This document shows positions 16,927-25,104 of a DNA stretch of 64,000 bases, piece by piece (the first letter of the stretch is position 1; each line of letters starts with the position of its first letter). The DNA lies in assembly GCF_900143005.1 (NCBI RefSeq), contig NZ_FRCS01000001.1, positions 620,001 to 684,000 on the forward strand, in the 5' to 3' direction. The stretch comes from Cryptosporangium aurantiacum (lineage in GTDB: Bacteria; Actinomycetota; Actinomycetes; Mycobacteriales; Cryptosporangiaceae). Position numbers and translations under genes: made by a program. The notes below the pieces were generated by a model that saw only the letters and a program-made list of their open reading frames with translations, searched no databases and was not told the DNA's origin.

Positions 16927-17271
16927 GTGGTTCGCCGCAACCGTCCGGCGCCGTCCCCGCATGACCGCTCCCCGACGCGGACCTGTGTGGGATGTCGACA
17001 ACGAGCGGCAGCCACCGAGCTGCTGCGCGTCGTCGCGGTCGAACGTGGGGTCACCCGCGTCACCGTCCCCGATCCGGCGCGTCGGCTACCGGGGCGGGGC
17101 GCTTGGCTGCACCCCGACCCAGCGTGTTTCGTATTGGCGGAACGGCGCCGCGCCTTCGGGCGTGCGCTCCGGGTCCCCGGTGTCCCGGACGCCGAGGAGG
17201 TCCGCGAGTATTTGACGCGGCTCGAGAACGAGGGACCGGGCAACCCGCCCGGACCCACGGACGAAAAGTAG
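16927..17271 (+). CDS. ylxR: YlxR/RnpM-family RNA-binding protein (DUF448)
   Basis: 114 aa. The family signature RTCVGCRQR is followed by the basic RLPGRGAWLHP and a Cys further on. YlxR binds RNA, and in Bacillus the homologue RnpM modulates RNase P. It sits at its conserved place between nusA and infB. The 103-base gap to infB contains no further gene. Confidence 0.92.
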   Translation: MVRRNRPAPSPHDRSPTRTCVGCRQRAAATELLRVVAVERGVTRVTVPDPARRLPGRGAWLHPDPACFVLAERRRAFGRALRVPGVPDAEEVREYLTRLENEGPGNPPGPTDEK

Positions 17272-17374
17272 GTCTCCCGGTATGAGCGTGCGATGAAGTC
17301 TCTGCGATGAGCAAGCTTCAGGAGTAACCAGAAGGTCGAGCGGGTGTGCCGCCCGGCCTCGGAAGAGGAGAGCA

Positions 17375-20300
17375 GTGGCAGGCAAGGCCCGCGTACACGA
17401 ACTCGCCAAGGAACTCGGCGTCCCCAGCAAAGATGTGCTGAACAAGCTGAAAGAGCTCGGGGAGTTCGTGAAATCCGCCTCGTCGACGATCGAGGCGCCA
17501 GTGGCGCGTCGATTGCGAGAGGCGTACACCTCACCGTCCTCCGGTAATAACGGAGGACGTAAGCCGGGTCCCCCGAGTGGACCCCGGCCGCCGCGGAACG
17601 TTCCGTCCCCGGCATCGATGGCCCGCCCGCAGGGCACGGCCAGCGCCCAGGACATCGAAGTCAAGGCCGAGCAGGCTCGGGCTGCCGAGTTGAAGCGCGC
17701 CCAGCAGGCCGCTGCCGCGCGTGCGGCGTCCACGACGCCGACCGACCGGCCGACTCCCGGACCGCGTCCGGGTCCGCGTCCGAGCCCGGCGGCGCCCGCG
17801 GCGTCCCCGGAGCCCGCGCCGACGCAGCAGCCCGGCCCGGCCCAGAGCGGTCCGCGTCCCGGCCCGCGTCCGGCCGGTCCAGGCGCGCGTCCGGCACGTC
17901 CCGGCAACAACCCGTTCGGCGTCGGCCCCGGCACCCCCACGCAGCCGGCGCCGCGTCCCGGCCCCCGGCCGGCTCCGGCCGCTGCGAGCGGACAGGCTCC
18001 GGCCGGTCCGTCCAACGCACCGCGTCCCGGCCCCGCCGGTCCGCGTCCGGGCCCGCGTCCCGGCCCCCAGCAGGGCGGTGACCGTCCGGGTGGCCCGCGT
18101 CAGGGTGGCCCCGGTGGTCCGCGTCCGGGTCCGGGCGGACCTCGTCCCGGCGGGCAGTCGGGTGGCCCTGGTGGTCCGCGTCCCGGCGGTTCGTCCGGTG
18201 GTCCCGGCGGCCCGCGTCCTAACCCCGGCATGATGCCGCCGCGGCCGAACCCGGGCATGATGCCCGGTCGTCCGGCCGGTGGCCCCGGCCGTGGTGGCCC
18301 CGGTGGCGGTCGTCCGGCCGGCCCTGGTGGTGGCGGCGGCGGTCGTCCCGGTGGCGGCGGCGGTGGCTTCCGCGGCGGTCCCGGTGGTGGCGGCGGCGGT
18401 GGCGGTCGTCCCGGCGGCGGTGGCGGTTTCCGCCCCGGCGGCGGTGGCGGCGGTACCGGTGCTCCCGGTGGCGGTTTCCGCCCCGGCGGTGGCGGCGGCG
18501 GTGGCCGTCCCGGTGGTGGCGGTCGTGGTCGCGGCGGTGCCGCGGGTGCGTTCGGCCGTCCGGGTGGACGCGGTCCGGTCCGTGGCCGGAAGTCGAAGAA
18601 GCAGCGGCGTCAAGAGTTCGACAACCTCTCCGCGCCGACGATGGGCTCGGGTGCCCCGCGCGGCAACGGCGAGGTCATCCGGCTCCCGCGTGGCGCGTCG
18701 CTCTCCGACTTCGCCGACCGGATCAACGCGAACCCCGGTTCGCTGGTCCAGGAGGCGTTCGGCCTCGGCGAGATGGTGACCGCGACCCAGTCGTGCACCG
18801 ACGAGACGCTGCAGCTGCTCGGTGTGCACCTCGGCTACGAGGTCCAGATCGTCAGCCCCGAGGACGAGGACCGTGCCCTGCTGGCCCGGTTCGACATCGA
18901 CCTCGACCAGGAGTACGACGACGAGAAGCTCGTCACGCGGCCTCCGGTGGTCACGGTCATGGGCCACGTCGACCACGGTAAGACCAAGCTGCTGGACGCC
19001 ATCCGGCACACGAAGGTCGCCGAGGGTGAGGCCGGTGGCATCACCCAGCACATCGGTGCCTACCAGGTCGAAGCGCACGTCAACGACGAAGACCGGCTGA
19101 TCACGTTCATCGACACCCCGGGTCACGAGGCGTTCACCGCCATGCGTGCTCGTGGTGCGAAGTCGACGGACATCGCGATCCTCGTGGTCGCGGCCGACGA
19201 CGGTGTGAAGCCGCAGACGATCGAGGCGCTCAACCACGCCCAGGCGGCCGACGTGCCGATCGTGGTCGCGGTGAACAAGATCGACAAGGAAGGCGCGAAC
19301 CCGGCGAAGGTGCGGCAGCAGCTCACCGAGTACGGGCTGGTCGCCGAGGAGTACGGCGGCGACACGATGTTCGTCGACATCTCCGCGAAGGCCCGGATCA
19401 ACATCGACGGGCTGCTCGAGGCCGTCTGCCTGACCGCGGACGCCTCGCTGGACCTGCGGGCTCCGGTGGACGTGCCGGCCCAGGGTGTCGCGATCGAGGG
19501 TCACCTCGACCGTGGCCGCGGTCCGATCGCCACCGTCCTGGTCCAGCGCGGAACGCTCCGCGTCGGTGACTCGATCGTCGCCGGTGAGGCGCACGGTCGC
19601 GTCCGGGCGATGCTCGACGACAGCGGTGCCCAGGTCGCCGAGGCGGGCCCGTCCCGTCCGGTGCAGGTGCTCGGCTTCACCGCCGTGCCCGGCGCGGGCG
19701 ACACGTTCCTGGAGGTCTCCGAGGACCGGGTGGCCCGGCAGATCGCCGAGCAGCGGCAGGCGCGCGAGCGTAATGCCCAGCTCGCGGCGAGCCGTGGACG
19801 CCCGACGCTGGAGACGCTGCTCGAGCGGATGAAGGAGGGCGAGAAGACTCAGCTCAACCTCATCCTCAAGGGCGACGGTTCCGGTGCGGTCGAGGCACTC
19901 GAGGACGCGCTGGCGAAGATCGAGATCTCCGACGAGGTCTCGCTGCGGATCATCGACCGCGGTGTCGGTGCGATCACCGAGACCAACGTCATGCTGGCGT
20001 CGGCCTCCGACGCGGTCATCATCGGCTTCAACGTCCGGCCCCAGGGCAAGGCGAGCGAGCTGGCCGACCGCGAAGGCGTCGACATCCGCTACTACTCGGT
20101 CATCTACGCGGCGATCGAGGACATCGAGAATGCCCTCAAGGGCATGCTCAAGCCCGAGTACGAAGAGGTGCAGCTGGGTACCGCGGAGATCCGTGAGGTC
20201 TTCCGCTCCAGCAAGTTCGGCAACATTGCCGGTGTGCTCGTCCGCAGTGGCGACATCCGCCGCAACTCCAAGGCTCGTCTGGTGCGGGACGGCAGTGTCA

Positions 20301-20461
20301 TCCAGGACAACCTCACGATCCACTCGCTCAAGAGGTTCAAGGACGACGTCACCGAGGTCCGCGAGGGCTACGAGGCCGGTATCGGTCTCGGCTCCTTCAA
20401 CGACATCAAGGTCGACGACGTCATCGAGACCTTCGAGATGCGGGAGAAGCCCCGGGCGTGA
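17375..20461 (+). CDS. infB: translation initiation factor IF-2
   Basis: 1028 aa, GTG start preceded by GGAGAG. Recruits fMet-tRNA to the 30S subunit. Residues 1-55 are the IF-2N domain. Residues 60-410 are an extremely Gly/Pro/Arg-rich low-complexity region (GPRPGPRPG and [11 protein letters not shown] types). The IF-2N2 domain lies at 440-490, and the GTPase carries GHVDHGKT (530-537), DTPGH (580-584) and NKID (634-637). Domains II, III and IV follow. The low-complexity segment is long even for an actinobacterium. Confidence 0.98.
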   Translation: MAGKARVHELAKELGVPSKDVLNKLKELGEFVKSASSTIEAPVARRLREAYTSPSSGNNGGRKPGPPSGPRPPRNVPSPASMARPQGTASAQDIEVKAEQARAAELKRAQQAAAARAASTTPTDRPTPGPRPGPRPSPAAPAASPEPAPTQQPGPAQSGPRPGPRPAGPGARPARPGNNPFGVGPGTPTQPAPRPGPRPAPAAASGQAPAGPSNAPRPGPAGPRPGPRPGPQQGGDRPGGPRQGGPGGPRPGPGGPRPGGQSGGPGGPRPGGSSGGPGGPRPNPGMMPPRPNPGMMPGRPAGGPGRGGPGGGRPAGPGGGGGGRPGGGGGGFRGGPGGGGGGGGRPGGGGGFRPGGGGGGTGAPGGGFRPGGGGGGGRPGGGGRGRGGAAGAFGRPGGRGPVRGRKSKKQRRQEFDNLSAPTMGSGAPRGNGEVIRLPRGASLSDFADRINANPGSLVQEAFGLGEMVTATQSCTDETLQLLGVHLGYEVQIVSPEDEDRALLARFDIDLDQEYDDEKLVTRPPVVTVMGHVDHGKTKLLDAIRHTKVAEGEAGGITQHIGAYQVEAHVNDEDRLITFIDTPGHEAFTAMRARGAKSTDIAILVVAADDGVKPQTIEALNHAQAADVPIVVAVNKIDKEGANPAKVRQQLTEYGLVAEEYGGDTMFVDISAKARINIDGLLEAVCLTADASLDLRAPVDVPAQGVAIEGHLDRGRGPIATVLVQRGTLRVGDSIVAGEAHGRVRAMLDDSGAQVAEAGPSRPVQVLGFTAVPGAGDTFLEVSEDRVARQIAEQRQARERNAQLAASRGRPTLETLLERMKEGEKTQLNLILKGDGSGAVEALEDALAKIEISDEVSLRIIDRGVGAITETNVMLASASDAVIIGFNVRPQGKASELADREGVDIRYYSVIYAAIEDIENALKGMLKPEYEEVQLGTAEIREVFRSSKFGNIAGVLVRSGDIRRNSKARLVRDGSVIQDNLTIHSLKRFKDDVTEVREGYEAGIGLGSFNDIKVDDVIETFEMREKPRA

Positions 20462-20473
20462 GCCGGTACGGGC

Positions 20474-20501
20474 GGCCGGTCGGGATTCGTCCCGGCCGGC
20501 C
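20474..20501 (+). terminator. hairpin after infB
   Basis: 12-bp stem (20474-20485 with 20490-20501, one G-U pair) closed by a TTCG tetraloop, 13 bases past the infB stop. No U-run. It may end or attenuate the nusA-infB transcript before ylxP and rbfA. Confidence 0.65.
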
Positions 20502-20532
20502 GTCCGGCTGGTTGCTCGGAGAAGGGTTTTGA

Positions 20533-20829
20533 GTGTTCACCGGGACGTTGGAATTCGACGTGGTGCTGCCCCCGGACAGCCGCAGCCTCAAGGCCAAGCG
20601 GGCGTACGTCCGACCCGTGGTCGCCGCACTCCGGCGGCTGGAGGTGTCCGCGGCGGAAGTCGGCGACCAAGAACTGCACGGCCGCACGGCGATCGGGGTG
20701 GCGGCGGTGGCCGGCACCGCTCACCACGTCGGCGAGGTACTGGACGCCTGCGAGCGATTGGTTGCCGGGCGTCCGGAGTTGGAGCTTCTGTCGGTGCGTC
20801 GTCGGCTGCATTCCAGCGACGACGATTGA
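20533..20829 (+). CDS. ylxP: YlxP-like protein (DUF503)
   Basis: 98 aa with a GTG start behind GGAGAAGGG. The family pattern of an LPPDSRSLKAKR motif and alternating strands is clear (DUF503). It is always found between infB and rbfA in actinobacteria. No biochemical function is established; a link to ribosome assembly is inferred from position. Confidence 0.9.
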   Translation: MFTGTLEFDVVLPPDSRSLKAKRAYVRPVVAALRRLEVSAAEVGDQELHGRTAIGVAAVAGTAHHVGEVLDACERLVAGRPELELLSVRRRLHSSDDD

Positions 20830-20877
20830 CCCCTGCGTACTGGCCGGGCCGCTGCGCCCGGTGAGGAGTGAGACACG

Positions 20878-21354
20878 ATGGCTGACGCAGCACGGGCGAG
20901 GAAGCTCGCCGTCCGGATCCGGGAGATCGTCGCGGAGACCCTCCGGACGCAGGTGAAGGACCCGCGGCTCGGCATGGTGACGGTGACCGACGCGAAGGTC
21001 ACTGCCGACCTGCACGACGCGACCGTCTACTACACCGTCTACGGGGACGACGCCGAGCGCGCCGCCACCGCGGCGGCACTGGAGAGCGCGCGGGGCGTCC
21101 TGCGCAGCGCGGTCGGGCGGCAGACCGGGGTGCGGTTCACCCCGACGCTGACGTTCAGCCCCGACGAGGTCCCCGACACCGCCAAACACATCGACGACCT
21201 GCTGGCCGAGGCCCGCCGGGCGGACGCCGAGGTGCAGCGGCAGGCCGTCGGCGCGAACTACGCCGGCGAGGCCGACCCCTACAAGCACGAGGACGACGAC
21301 GAGGACGCGCCGGCCGAGGAGCCGGTCGACGTCCCCGACCGGAGCGGCCGGTGA
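20878..21354 (+). CDS. rbfA: ribosome-binding factor A
   Basis: 158 aa. A KH-like fold protein that binds immature 30S subunits near the 16S 5' end. The ARKLAVRIREIVAETL helix and DPRLGMVTVTDA strand are typical. The C-terminal 40 residues are an acidic, probably disordered tail. It overlaps nrnA by GTGA. Confidence 0.95.
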   Translation: MADAARARKLAVRIREIVAETLRTQVKDPRLGMVTVTDAKVTADLHDATVYYTVYGDDAERAATAAALESARGVLRSAVGRQTGVRFTPTLTFSPDEVPDTAKHIDDLLAEARRADAEVQRQAVGANYAGEADPYKHEDDDEDAPAEEPVDVPDRSGR

Positions 21355-22481
21355 AGCCGTCCGCGGCGTCCCGGACCGTGCTGCGCTCCGGTCGGCCCCA
21401 CCGCCGGACGGCCACGACGCGTCCGGTGTACGGTCCGGACGTGCAGCCCAGCCGGAGTGCGGCGGACGGTGCCGGAATCACCGGCGCGATTACCGAGGAC
21501 GCCTGGGACCGGGCGCTAACGCTGCTGCGTGGCGACAGCAAGATCGTGCTGGCCTGCCACCTCAACCCGGACGGCGACGCGCTGGGCAGCATGCTCGCCA
21601 CCGGCCTGGGGCTGCGTCAGCTCGGTATCTCGGTGCAGGCCTCGTTCAGCAACCCGTTCCGGCTGCCGCAGTCGCTGACCCAGCTCGCGGGCCGGGAACT
21701 GCTGGTGCCGCCGGAGCAGGTCGTCGCCGAGCCGGACGTCCTGGTGACGTTCGACACCGGCAGCGTGGACCGGCTCGGTGACCTGGCGCCGCTGGTGGCC
21801 GCGGCCGGCGACGTGATCGTCGTCGACCACCACATCACCAACGGCGGGTTCGGCACCCACAACCTGATCGACCCGCAGGCGGCCGCGACGGCCGTCGTCG
21901 TCGACGATCTGCTCGCCCGGCTGGGGGTCCGGCTCGACGCTGCGATCGCCGAGTGCCTCTACGTCGGCCTGTCCACCGACACCGCCTCGTTCCGTGGTGC
22001 GGCGACCTCGCCGTCGACGCACGAGCTGGCGGCGCGGCTGCTCGCGACCGGCATCCGCCCGGACGAGATCAGCCGCCGTCTCTACGACGCCCGTCCGGTG
22101 CGGTCCCTGCACCTGCTCGCCGACGTGCTCGGCCGGGTGGTGCTGGAGCCGGGCGCGGCCGGTGGGGCGGGGCTGAGCTGGTCCTACGTCACCCAGGACG
22201 ACCTGGCCCGGCACGGGGTGGGCATGGAGTGGGTGGAGGGCGTCGTGGACATGATCCGCGGCGCCGAAGAGAGCACGGTCGCGATGGTCGCCAAGCAGAC
22301 CGGGCCCGGCGAGTGGTCGATCTCGTTGCGCTCGCGTGGCCCGGTCGACGTCGGCGCGCTGTCCGTACGGCTCGGCGGCGGCGGCCACCGGCTCGCGGCG
22401 GGATTCACCGGGCGCGGGCCGCTCGAGGGTGTCGTGGACGCCCTGCGCACGGCCCTCGACGCGGTTCCGGTGACGAGCTGA
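21351..22481 (+). CDS. nrnA: DHH/DHHA1 phosphoesterase (NrnA / c-di-AMP phosphodiesterase type)
   Basis: 376 aa. Metal ligands lie in LNPDGDALG and VVDHH (the DHH motif), with a further Asp in STDTASF. The DHHA1 domain ends in LGGGGH. Homologues degrade nanoRNAs, pAp and cyclic dinucleotides; the mycobacterial one (CnpB) cleaves c-di-AMP/pApA. pAp removal would also fit the sulfur locus upstream. The first 35 residues are basic and may be an over-extension, although the GTG overlaps the rbfA stop; a GTG at 21426 is an alternative. Confidence 0.9.
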   Translation: MKPSAASRTVLRSGRPHRRTATTRPVYGPDVQPSRSAADGAGITGAITEDAWDRALTLLRGDSKIVLACHLNPDGDALGSMLATGLGLRQLGISVQASFSNPFRLPQSLTQLAGRELLVPPEQVVAEPDVLVTFDTGSVDRLGDLAPLVAAAGDVIVVDHHITNGGFGTHNLIDPQAAATAVVVDDLLARLGVRLDAAIAECLYVGLSTDTASFRGAATSPSTHELAARLLATGIRPDEISRRLYDARPVRSLHLLADVLGRVVLEPGAAGGAGLSWSYVTQDDLARHGVGMEWVEGVVDMIRGAEESTVAMVAKQTGPGEWSISLRSRGPVDVGALSVRLGGGGHRLAAGFTGRGPLEGVVDALRTALDAVPVTS

Positions 22482-23392
22482 GCGCGAACCGGACCCCCGC
22501 GACCAGCGGTCTGGTCGTCGTCGACAAGCCGTCCGGGATGACCTCGCACGACGTCGTCGGCCGGATGCGACGGATCGCGAAGACCCGCAAGATCGGGCAC
22601 GCCGGGACGCTCGACCCGATGGCCACCGGCGTGCTGGTGCTCGGCGTCGAGCGGGCGACGAAGCTGCTCGGCCACCTGACGCTGACCGCGAAGACCTACG
22701 TCGCCACGATCCGCCTCGGCTACGCCACGGTGACCGACGACCGGGAGGGCGCGCGGCTGGACGGTGGCAGCGCCGCCGACGTGCCGTTGGACGCCGTCCG
22801 CGCCGGCATGGTCGCGCTCACCGGCTCGATCGAACAGGTGCCGTCCGCCGTGTCCGCCGTGAAGGTGGACGGGCGGCGCGCCTACGACCGGGTGCGATCC
22901 GGCGAGGAGGTGGCGCTGGCGGCCCGTCGGGTGACCGTGTCGCGCTTCGACCTGCTCGCCGAACGGCGTCCGGAGCCGGAGTTGCTCGACCTGGACGTCA
23001 TCGTCGAATGCTCGTCCGGCACGTACATCCGGGCGCTCGCCCGTGACCTCGGCCGGACCCTCGGGACCGGCGGTCACCTGACCGCGCTACGCCGGACCCG
23101 GGTCGGCCCGTTCACCGATCGGGACGCCCGGACGCTCGACGAACTGGCCGACGCGGCCGACGCGGGAGAGGATCCCGTCACACTCGATCTCGACCGCGCC
23201 GTGAACGCGGCGTTTCCGCGGCGCGACGTCGACGCGGCGACCGCCACCGTGCTGGGGCACGGCGGACGGCTGTCGACGACCGGTCTGACCGGCCCGTACG
23301 GCGTCTTCGGGCCGGACGGGCGGGTGGTGGCGCTGGTGGTGGAGCGGGACGGTGCGGCGCGTCCGGAGGTCGTGCTGCGGCCGTCCGGCTGA
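22478..23392 (+). CDS. truB: tRNA pseudouridine-55 synthase TruB, probable CTG start
   Basis: 304 aa. Modifies U55 in the T-loop of tRNAs. The catalytic Asp46 lies in GHAGTLDPMATG, and GLVVVDKPSGMTSHDVV is the family N-terminus. No ATG, GTG or TTG lies in frame just before this motif. CTG 22478 overlaps the nrnA stop as CTGA, exactly like the GTGA overlaps of the neighbouring genes, and has GGTGA five bases upstream. The next ATG would delete the conserved KPSG. A C-terminal PUA-like domain follows. Confidence 0.93.
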   Translation: MSANRTPATSGLVVVDKPSGMTSHDVVGRMRRIAKTRKIGHAGTLDPMATGVLVLGVERATKLLGHLTLTAKTYVATIRLGYATVTDDREGARLDGGSAADVPLDAVRAGMVALTGSIEQVPSAVSAVKVDGRRAYDRVRSGEEVALAARRVTVSRFDLLAERRPEPELLDLDVIVECSSGTYIRALARDLGRTLGTGGHLTALRRTRVGPFTDRDARTLDELADAADAGEDPVTLDLDRAVNAAFPRRDVDAATATVLGHGGRLSTTGLTGPYGVFGPDGRVVALVVERDGAARPEVVLRPSG

Positions 23393-23427
23393 GCGACCGC
23401 GCCTCCGGGGCATTCCGACCGACGAAC

Positions 23428-23433
23428 TAGGCT
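23428..23433 (+). promoter_or_regulatory. -10 box before ribF
   Basis: TAGGCT, 55 bases before the ribF GTG, in the 96-base gap after truB. The gap also carries GAGGAGAGG as the ribosome site. The -35 region is not convincing. Confidence 0.4.
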
Positions 23434-23488
23434 GAAGCCGGACCGGGCTCTGAAGGCGTACTGGGGCCCCGAGGAGAGGCAGGCGGGC

Positions 23489-24502
23489 GTGCTGCGGTGG
23501 CGCGGGCTGGCGGAAAGCGCGCCGGACTGGAACCGGACAGTCGTCACGATCGGGGTCTTCGACGGCGTCCACCGGGGCCATCGGGCACTGATCGACGCGA
23601 CGGTGCGAGAGGCGGCGGCGCTCCTGCCGGTGCCGAGGCCGTCCGGGGCTGAACCGCCGGAGGCTCCGCCGGTGGTGGTCGTGACGTTCGACCCGCACCC
23701 GGCCGCGATTCTCCGCCCGGACGCCGTGCCGGACCGGCTCACCACGCTCGACCACCGCGCGGTGCTGATCGAGGGCCTGGCCGCCGACGGTCTCACCGTG
23801 GACGGGCTGTGCACGCTGCCGTTCACCACGGAGCTGTCCCGGCTCGCGCCGGAGGACTTCGTCCGCTCGGTGCTCGTCGAGCACCTGCGCGCGGCGGCGG
23901 TCGTCGTCGGCGAGGGTTTCCGGTTCGGGTTCCGCGCGGCGGGTGACGTCGCGCTGCTCCGGACGCTCGGCGCCGAGCACGGTTTCGAGGTGCGCAGCGT
24001 CCCGCTGCTGACCGACGCCGACGGCGCGGTGTCCAGTAGCCGCATCCGGGCCGACGTCGCCGAGGGCGAGGTCGAGCGCGCCGCAGCGGCCCTGGGGCGT
24101 CCGCATCGGGTCGAGGGTGTGGTCGTCCGTGGCGACCAGCGTGGCCGTGAGCTCGGCTTCCCGACCGCGAACCTGTCGTCGCCGCGGTACACCGCGGTGC
24201 CCGAGGACGGCGTCTACGCCGGTTGGCTGGTGCGCGACCCGGCTCGGCGCGCCGGGGAGCGCGAGACGCCGTTGCCGGCGGCGATCAGCATCGGCACCAA
24301 CCCGACCTTCGCCGGTGAGCGGGCGCGCCGGGTGGAGGCGTTCATCCTCGACTTCGACGCCGACATCTACGACGAGACCGTCGCGGTCGACTTCGCCGCG
24401 CGGCTCCGGCCGACGGTCGCGTTCTCGTCGGTGGATGCGCTCATCACCCAGATGAACGCCGACGTCGCGCGGGTGCGGGAATTGCTGCTCGGCGGCGCCT
24501 GA
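23489..24502 (+). CDS. ribF: bifunctional riboflavin kinase/FAD synthetase RibF
   Basis: 337 aa, GTG start. Makes FMN then FAD. The N-terminal adenylyltransferase has GVFDGVHRGH and SSSRIR; the C-terminal kinase has GFPTAN with the metal-binding Thr and Asn, and ISIGTNPTF. A Pro-rich insert of about 15 residues follows the first helix. The place between truB and rpsO is conserved. Confidence 0.96.
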   Translation: MLRWRGLAESAPDWNRTVVTIGVFDGVHRGHRALIDATVREAAALLPVPRPSGAEPPEAPPVVVVTFDPHPAAILRPDAVPDRLTTLDHRAVLIEGLAADGLTVDGLCTLPFTTELSRLAPEDFVRSVLVEHLRAAAVVVGEGFRFGFRAAGDVALLRTLGAEHGFEVRSVPLLTDADGAVSSSRIRADVAEGEVERAAAALGRPHRVEGVVVRGDQRGRELGFPTANLSSPRYTAVPEDGVYAGWLVRDPARRAGERETPLPAAISIGTNPTFAGERARRVEAFILDFDADIYDETVAVDFAARLRPTVAFSSVDALITQMNADVARVRELLLGGA

Positions 24503-24526
24503 TTCGTCGTTAAGTGACCCGGCTGG

Positions 24527-24558
24527 TAGCGTTGTGCCGACGCCGGGTGCACCCGGCG
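24527..24558 (+). promoter_or_regulatory. rpsO promoter and 5' leader palindrome
   Basis: A candidate -10 TAGCGT (24527-24532) is followed by the 18-bp perfect palindrome CGCCGGGTGCACCCGGCG at 24541-24558. Transcription would start near 24539, putting the palindrome at the very 5' end of the rpsO mRNA. Confidence 0.4.
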
Positions 24559-24618
24559 GTGTGCAGGCTGCCCTCGTGACCACGACCGGGGGCCACACCG
24601 AAGAGATCAGGAGAGTCA

Positions 24619-24888
24619 GTGGCGCTCGCTGCAGACGTCAAGAAGCAGATCATCGCCGAATACTCGACGGTGGACAACGACACCGGCTCCCCCGAGGTCC
24701 AGGTCGCTCTGCTGTCTCGGCGTATCAACGACCTGACCGAGCACATGAAGGCGCACAAGCACGACCACCACAGCCGCCGTGGGCTGCTGCTGCTGGTCGG
24801 CCGTCGTCGTCGGCTGCTCAACTACCTCGCCAAGACCGACATCAACCGCTACCGGTCGCTGATCGAGCGACTCGGCCTGCGGCGCTGA
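24619..24888 (+). CDS. rpsO: 30S ribosomal protein S15
   Basis: 89 aa, the usual length. Binds 16S rRNA at the platform early in assembly. The [12 protein letters not shown] segment, [12 protein letters not shown] and the C-terminal [12 protein letters not shown] are conserved. GTG start behind AGGAGA. A strong hairpin follows at 24896-24922, and pnp lies next, the classical rpsO-pnp pair. Confidence 0.98.
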   Translation: MALAADVKKQIIAEYSTVDNDTGSPEVQVALLSRRINDLTEHMKAHKHDHHSRRGLLLLVGRRRRLLNYLAKTDINRYRSLIERLGLRR

Positions 24889-24895
24889 CGTCGGC

Positions 24896-24922
24896 GGGGA
24901 GCGGCCTACCGGGCCGCTCCCC
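24896..24922 (+). terminator. rpsO terminator hairpin
   Basis: GGGGAGCGGCC (24896-24906) and GGCCGCTCCCC (24912-24922) form a perfect 11-bp stem with a 5-base loop, 7 bases past the rpsO stop. No U-run. Confidence 0.7.
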
Positions 24923-25002
24923 GTTCCGCAGCAGTACCGTTGGCTAAAACCGGAGTACCGGACGATCCGCGGGCCCGTGCTGAGCCGGTCCTCGGTAGTA
25001 CG

Positions 25003-25027
25003 CACTTGTGACGTTCGGTCACAAGTG
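25003..25027 (+). promoter_or_regulatory. pnp 5' leader hairpin
   Basis: CACTTGTGAC (25003-25012), loop GTTCG, GTCACAAGTG (25018-25027). The perfect 10-bp stem is only half G/C and lies 77 bases before the pnp ATG. In E. coli a leader stem cut by RNase III allows PNPase to repress its own mRNA; the position here is analogous. Confidence 0.55.
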
Positions 25028-25104
25028 GGTTCGATCGAAGACCGGCACGAGATGCCGCTCGGGTCCTCCGCATCGCCTGGTACCACAACCAGGAGGATCT
25101 AAAT

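Noticed and set aside
17531-20323. 930-codon minus-strand open frame opposite infB
   Set aside because: Composition mirrors the infB codons (Thr/Ala/Arg-rich); no recognisable domain; infB is certain.
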